Shown here piece by piece: positions 62,730 through 64,000 of a DNA stretch of 64,000 nucleotides. The notes beneath the pieces were generated by a model. That model did not search any database. It had not been told where the DNA came from and saw only the letters and a list, made by a program, of their open reading frames with translations. Source of the DNA: Leptospira paudalimensis. Its GTDB lineage: Bacteria > Spirochaetota > Leptospiria > Leptospirales > Leptospiraceae. Position numbers and translations under genes: made by a program. Positions within the stretch are counted from its first letter, which is position 1, and each line of letters begins with the position of its first letter. The stretch spans positions 781,231 through 845,230 of the forward strand of contig NZ_JAMQPR010000001.1 in NCBI RefSeq assembly GCF_026151345.1, written 5' to 3'.

Positions 62730-63755
62730 TTAAAATAAGACTGAATACCGAACTTCTGCATAAATCGAATTGAATTGAGGGCGATATGCATTTACACCTT
62801 GAGGTTTGTCCCAACTCGATTCAAAATCCAATCCCTCTTTGAATTGTTTTCCTCCAGATTGGACAACGGGTCTATCTGGGTATGTATCTCTTCCGATCAT
62901 GTAGGCATGTATGATATTTGTGATGTAGATGATGCTTGCCGTCCCAAGCCCAGCTAGATACTTTGTGTTTGCTTCTTTTGCATTGTTTTTGCTTTTTATA
63001 ATTAGATCATCTGTAATGGAGGTTTCGATATAACCTGCTAGGAATTCACTCGGCAAACTAATGTTTTGTGCAGTAAGTCTAGTCCCAGGTCCTCCTATTT
63101 GGTTTAACAATACCATTGTATCGTAATGTGATTTTGCATTTTTTTCTTCGGTGCGTAGGGGACCCAAACTATAAAGAAGGGATCCAAAAAATAGGATTCC
63201 GAATGTACCTGCTGATGCAGTGTGTCCCCCGCAGTATTGTCCCCATCCTGGTAATACCGCAGATCTCCAAATCATTGCCAAACGACCTCCACATTGTGTT
63301 GCAGCTGGAGAGGGACCTAGTTGACGATTTGCCAACCATTCCGCCTCTGCTTTTGCTTCTTTTTCTGCCAACGATTCTTGTTTTGCTAATTCATCTTGCC
63401 GTTGTTTTTCTGCGAGTTTATCTTCCTCTTCTAAACGTTTGCGTTCCTTTTCTTCGGCAATTTGTTTTTCCTTTTCTAATTTTGCCTTTTCTTTCTCTTC
63501 CTTATCGCGTAATTTTTTTTCTTCAGCGATACGAATTTTTTCTGCTTCTTGTTCACTAACATCTTTATAAACAACTTTTAAGATTTGGAATTTTGTAAGG
63601 GTTTGGATCCCATCACTTGTTTGGATAGTGAGCCCTCTTTCATTTTGATCAGTTACCTTCCCTTTGATAGTCTTACCATTTTTTAAAATCACTGTGTTAA
63701 TGGCAAAAACTGGAAATGAGAAAGTTAGGATGAGGATAAATAGTGACGTTTTCAT
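62730..63755 (-). CDS. DUF5683-like membrane protein with Lys/Glu coiled coil
   Basis: A 341-residue protein with a signal peptide (1-18), an SH3/LSm-like small domain (about 20-65, TVILKNGKTIKGKVTD), and a highly charged coiled coil (about 68-145, rich in Lys, Glu and Arg). Then comes MIWRSAVLPGWGQYCGGHTASA (about 165-186), typical of DUF5683 proteins, with two hydrophobic segments near 185-205 and 268-290. The C-terminal part ends in a beta strand, VRYSVLF. Its function is unknown; the coiled coil may span or bind envelope structures. Confidence 0.7.
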   Translation of the reverse strand: MKTSLFILILTFSFPVFAINTVILKNGKTIKGKVTDQNERGLTIQTSDGIQTLTKFQILKVVYKDVSEQEAEKIRIAEEKKLRDKEEKEKAKLEKEKQIAEEKERKRLEEEDKLAEKQRQDELAKQESLAEKEAKAEAEWLANRQLGPSPAATQCGGRLAMIWRSAVLPGWGQYCGGHTASAGTFGILFFGSLLYSLGPLRTEEKNAKSHYDTMVLLNQIGGPGTRLTAQNISLPSEFLAGYIETSITDDLIIKSKNNAKEANTKYLAGLGTASIIYITNIIHAYMIGRDTYPDRPVVQSGGKQFKEGLDFESSWDKPQGVNAYRPQFNSIYAEVRYSVLF

Positions 63756-64000
63756 TGAGTGGAATCTTTAGAGAATTCTAGTATCTTGCTTCTTTGTCAA
63801 TAAATTGCAAGTGTATTTTGGGGTTATGGGAGTCTGTTATATGGGTATTGGTGGTAAATTGAATATTAGGATTTTTGAAGATAGGGAAACGCGAGTAGGA
63901 AGGTATAGATCCCCGCCCGTATCGAACTGGGTGGGGTAATCCACCCGCCACCCAATACGCTCCATTTACCACATAACAGCAAATCCATCTAGACGAATCC
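63756..64000. other. intergenic end region with a GC-rich hairpin
   Basis: A 245-base stretch to the window edge without a credible gene. On the minus strand a TTGACA near 63795-63800 may be the -35 box for the DUF5683-like gene, but the -10 partner is unclear. The block 63911-63960 is much richer in G+C than its surroundings and holds a GGGTGG (63929-63934)/CCACCC (63941-63946) hairpin. It may be a dispersed repeat or the edge of an element continuing past the window. Confidence 0.4.

Noticed and set aside
63895..63975. Possible tRNA gene (GTTCGATAC on the minus strand resembles a T-loop)
   Set aside because: No acceptor stem, D-arm or anticodon arm of normal spacing can be formed around it.

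Overview
The window looks like a chromosomal segment of a free-living Leptospira, most likely a saprophyte of the L. biflexa type. The evidence is the combination of a spirochaete-style fliY-fliO-fliP-fliQ-fliR-flhB-flhA flagellar export cluster, LpxD (an LPS-bearing spirochaete), spirochaetal lipoprotein signal peptides, AT-rich coding sequence, frequent TTG/GTG starts and ATGA start-stop overlaps, and an XPB-type helicase. I am confident of the genus from the gene set; the species is inference. I saw no rRNA, tRNA, CRISPR array, transposase or phage gene.

Layout. (1) 1-9057: hisG, then rpmF-plsX, fabG and acpP-rnc, a fatty-acid/phospholipid cluster interrupted by a minus-strand block (triple PII-like protein, DUF1538 membrane protein, rhodanese lipoprotein). 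(2) 9054-14234: Nudix hydrolase, aroB, MscS channel and a MORN-type protein in overlapping order, then two minus-strand proteins of unknown function. (3) 14295-22267: a Lol-type lipoprotein exporter (permease and ATPase), a McsA/McsB-like fusion protein, clpC, a small membrane protein, a TPR protein and mtaB, mostly overlapping or closely spaced. (4) 22321-26282: a MacAB-like adaptor/permease/ATPase set and a sulfhydrylase (metZ). (5) 26242-39252: the most unusual part. A minus-strand run encodes two secreted tandem-rhodanese lipoproteins, a small haem-less secreted protein, an outer-membrane barrel and a pentahaem cytochrome lipoprotein. Upstream of it lie an XRE-cupin regulator, a GT-C membrane glycosyltransferase and a DUF4395 protein. 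Across a divergent promoter region a second tandem rhodanese, a second pentahaem cytochrome, a GT2 glycosyltransferase, another GT-C protein and a TIGR04282 protein run the other way. I read this as an envelope sulfur/electron-transfer system whose substrate is unknown. (6) 39242-45322: OmpA-like protein, lpxD, three small minus-strand genes, an outer-membrane protein, an Na+/amino-acid symporter fused to phosphatidylserine decarboxylase, and a DUF971 protein. (7) 45419-53535: flagellar motor-switch and export genes followed by a dihydrouridine synthase. (8) 53536-64000: a structured intergenic region, XPB helicase, an aspartate aminotransferase, an SH3 protein, two alpha/beta hydrolases, dps, a CsgG-like lipoprotein, a large lipoprotein and a DUF5683-like coiled-coil membrane protein, then a GC-rich intergenic end.

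How parts may cooperate. LolE/LolD would deliver the many lipoproteins encoded here to the outer membrane. MetZ and the rhodanese modules all handle sulfur but in different compartments (cytoplasm versus envelope). The GT2 protein may make a polyprenyl-linked sugar for the neighbouring GT-C enzymes. The McsAB-like protein probably serves ClpC. These links rest on family knowledge and gene order, not on direct proof.
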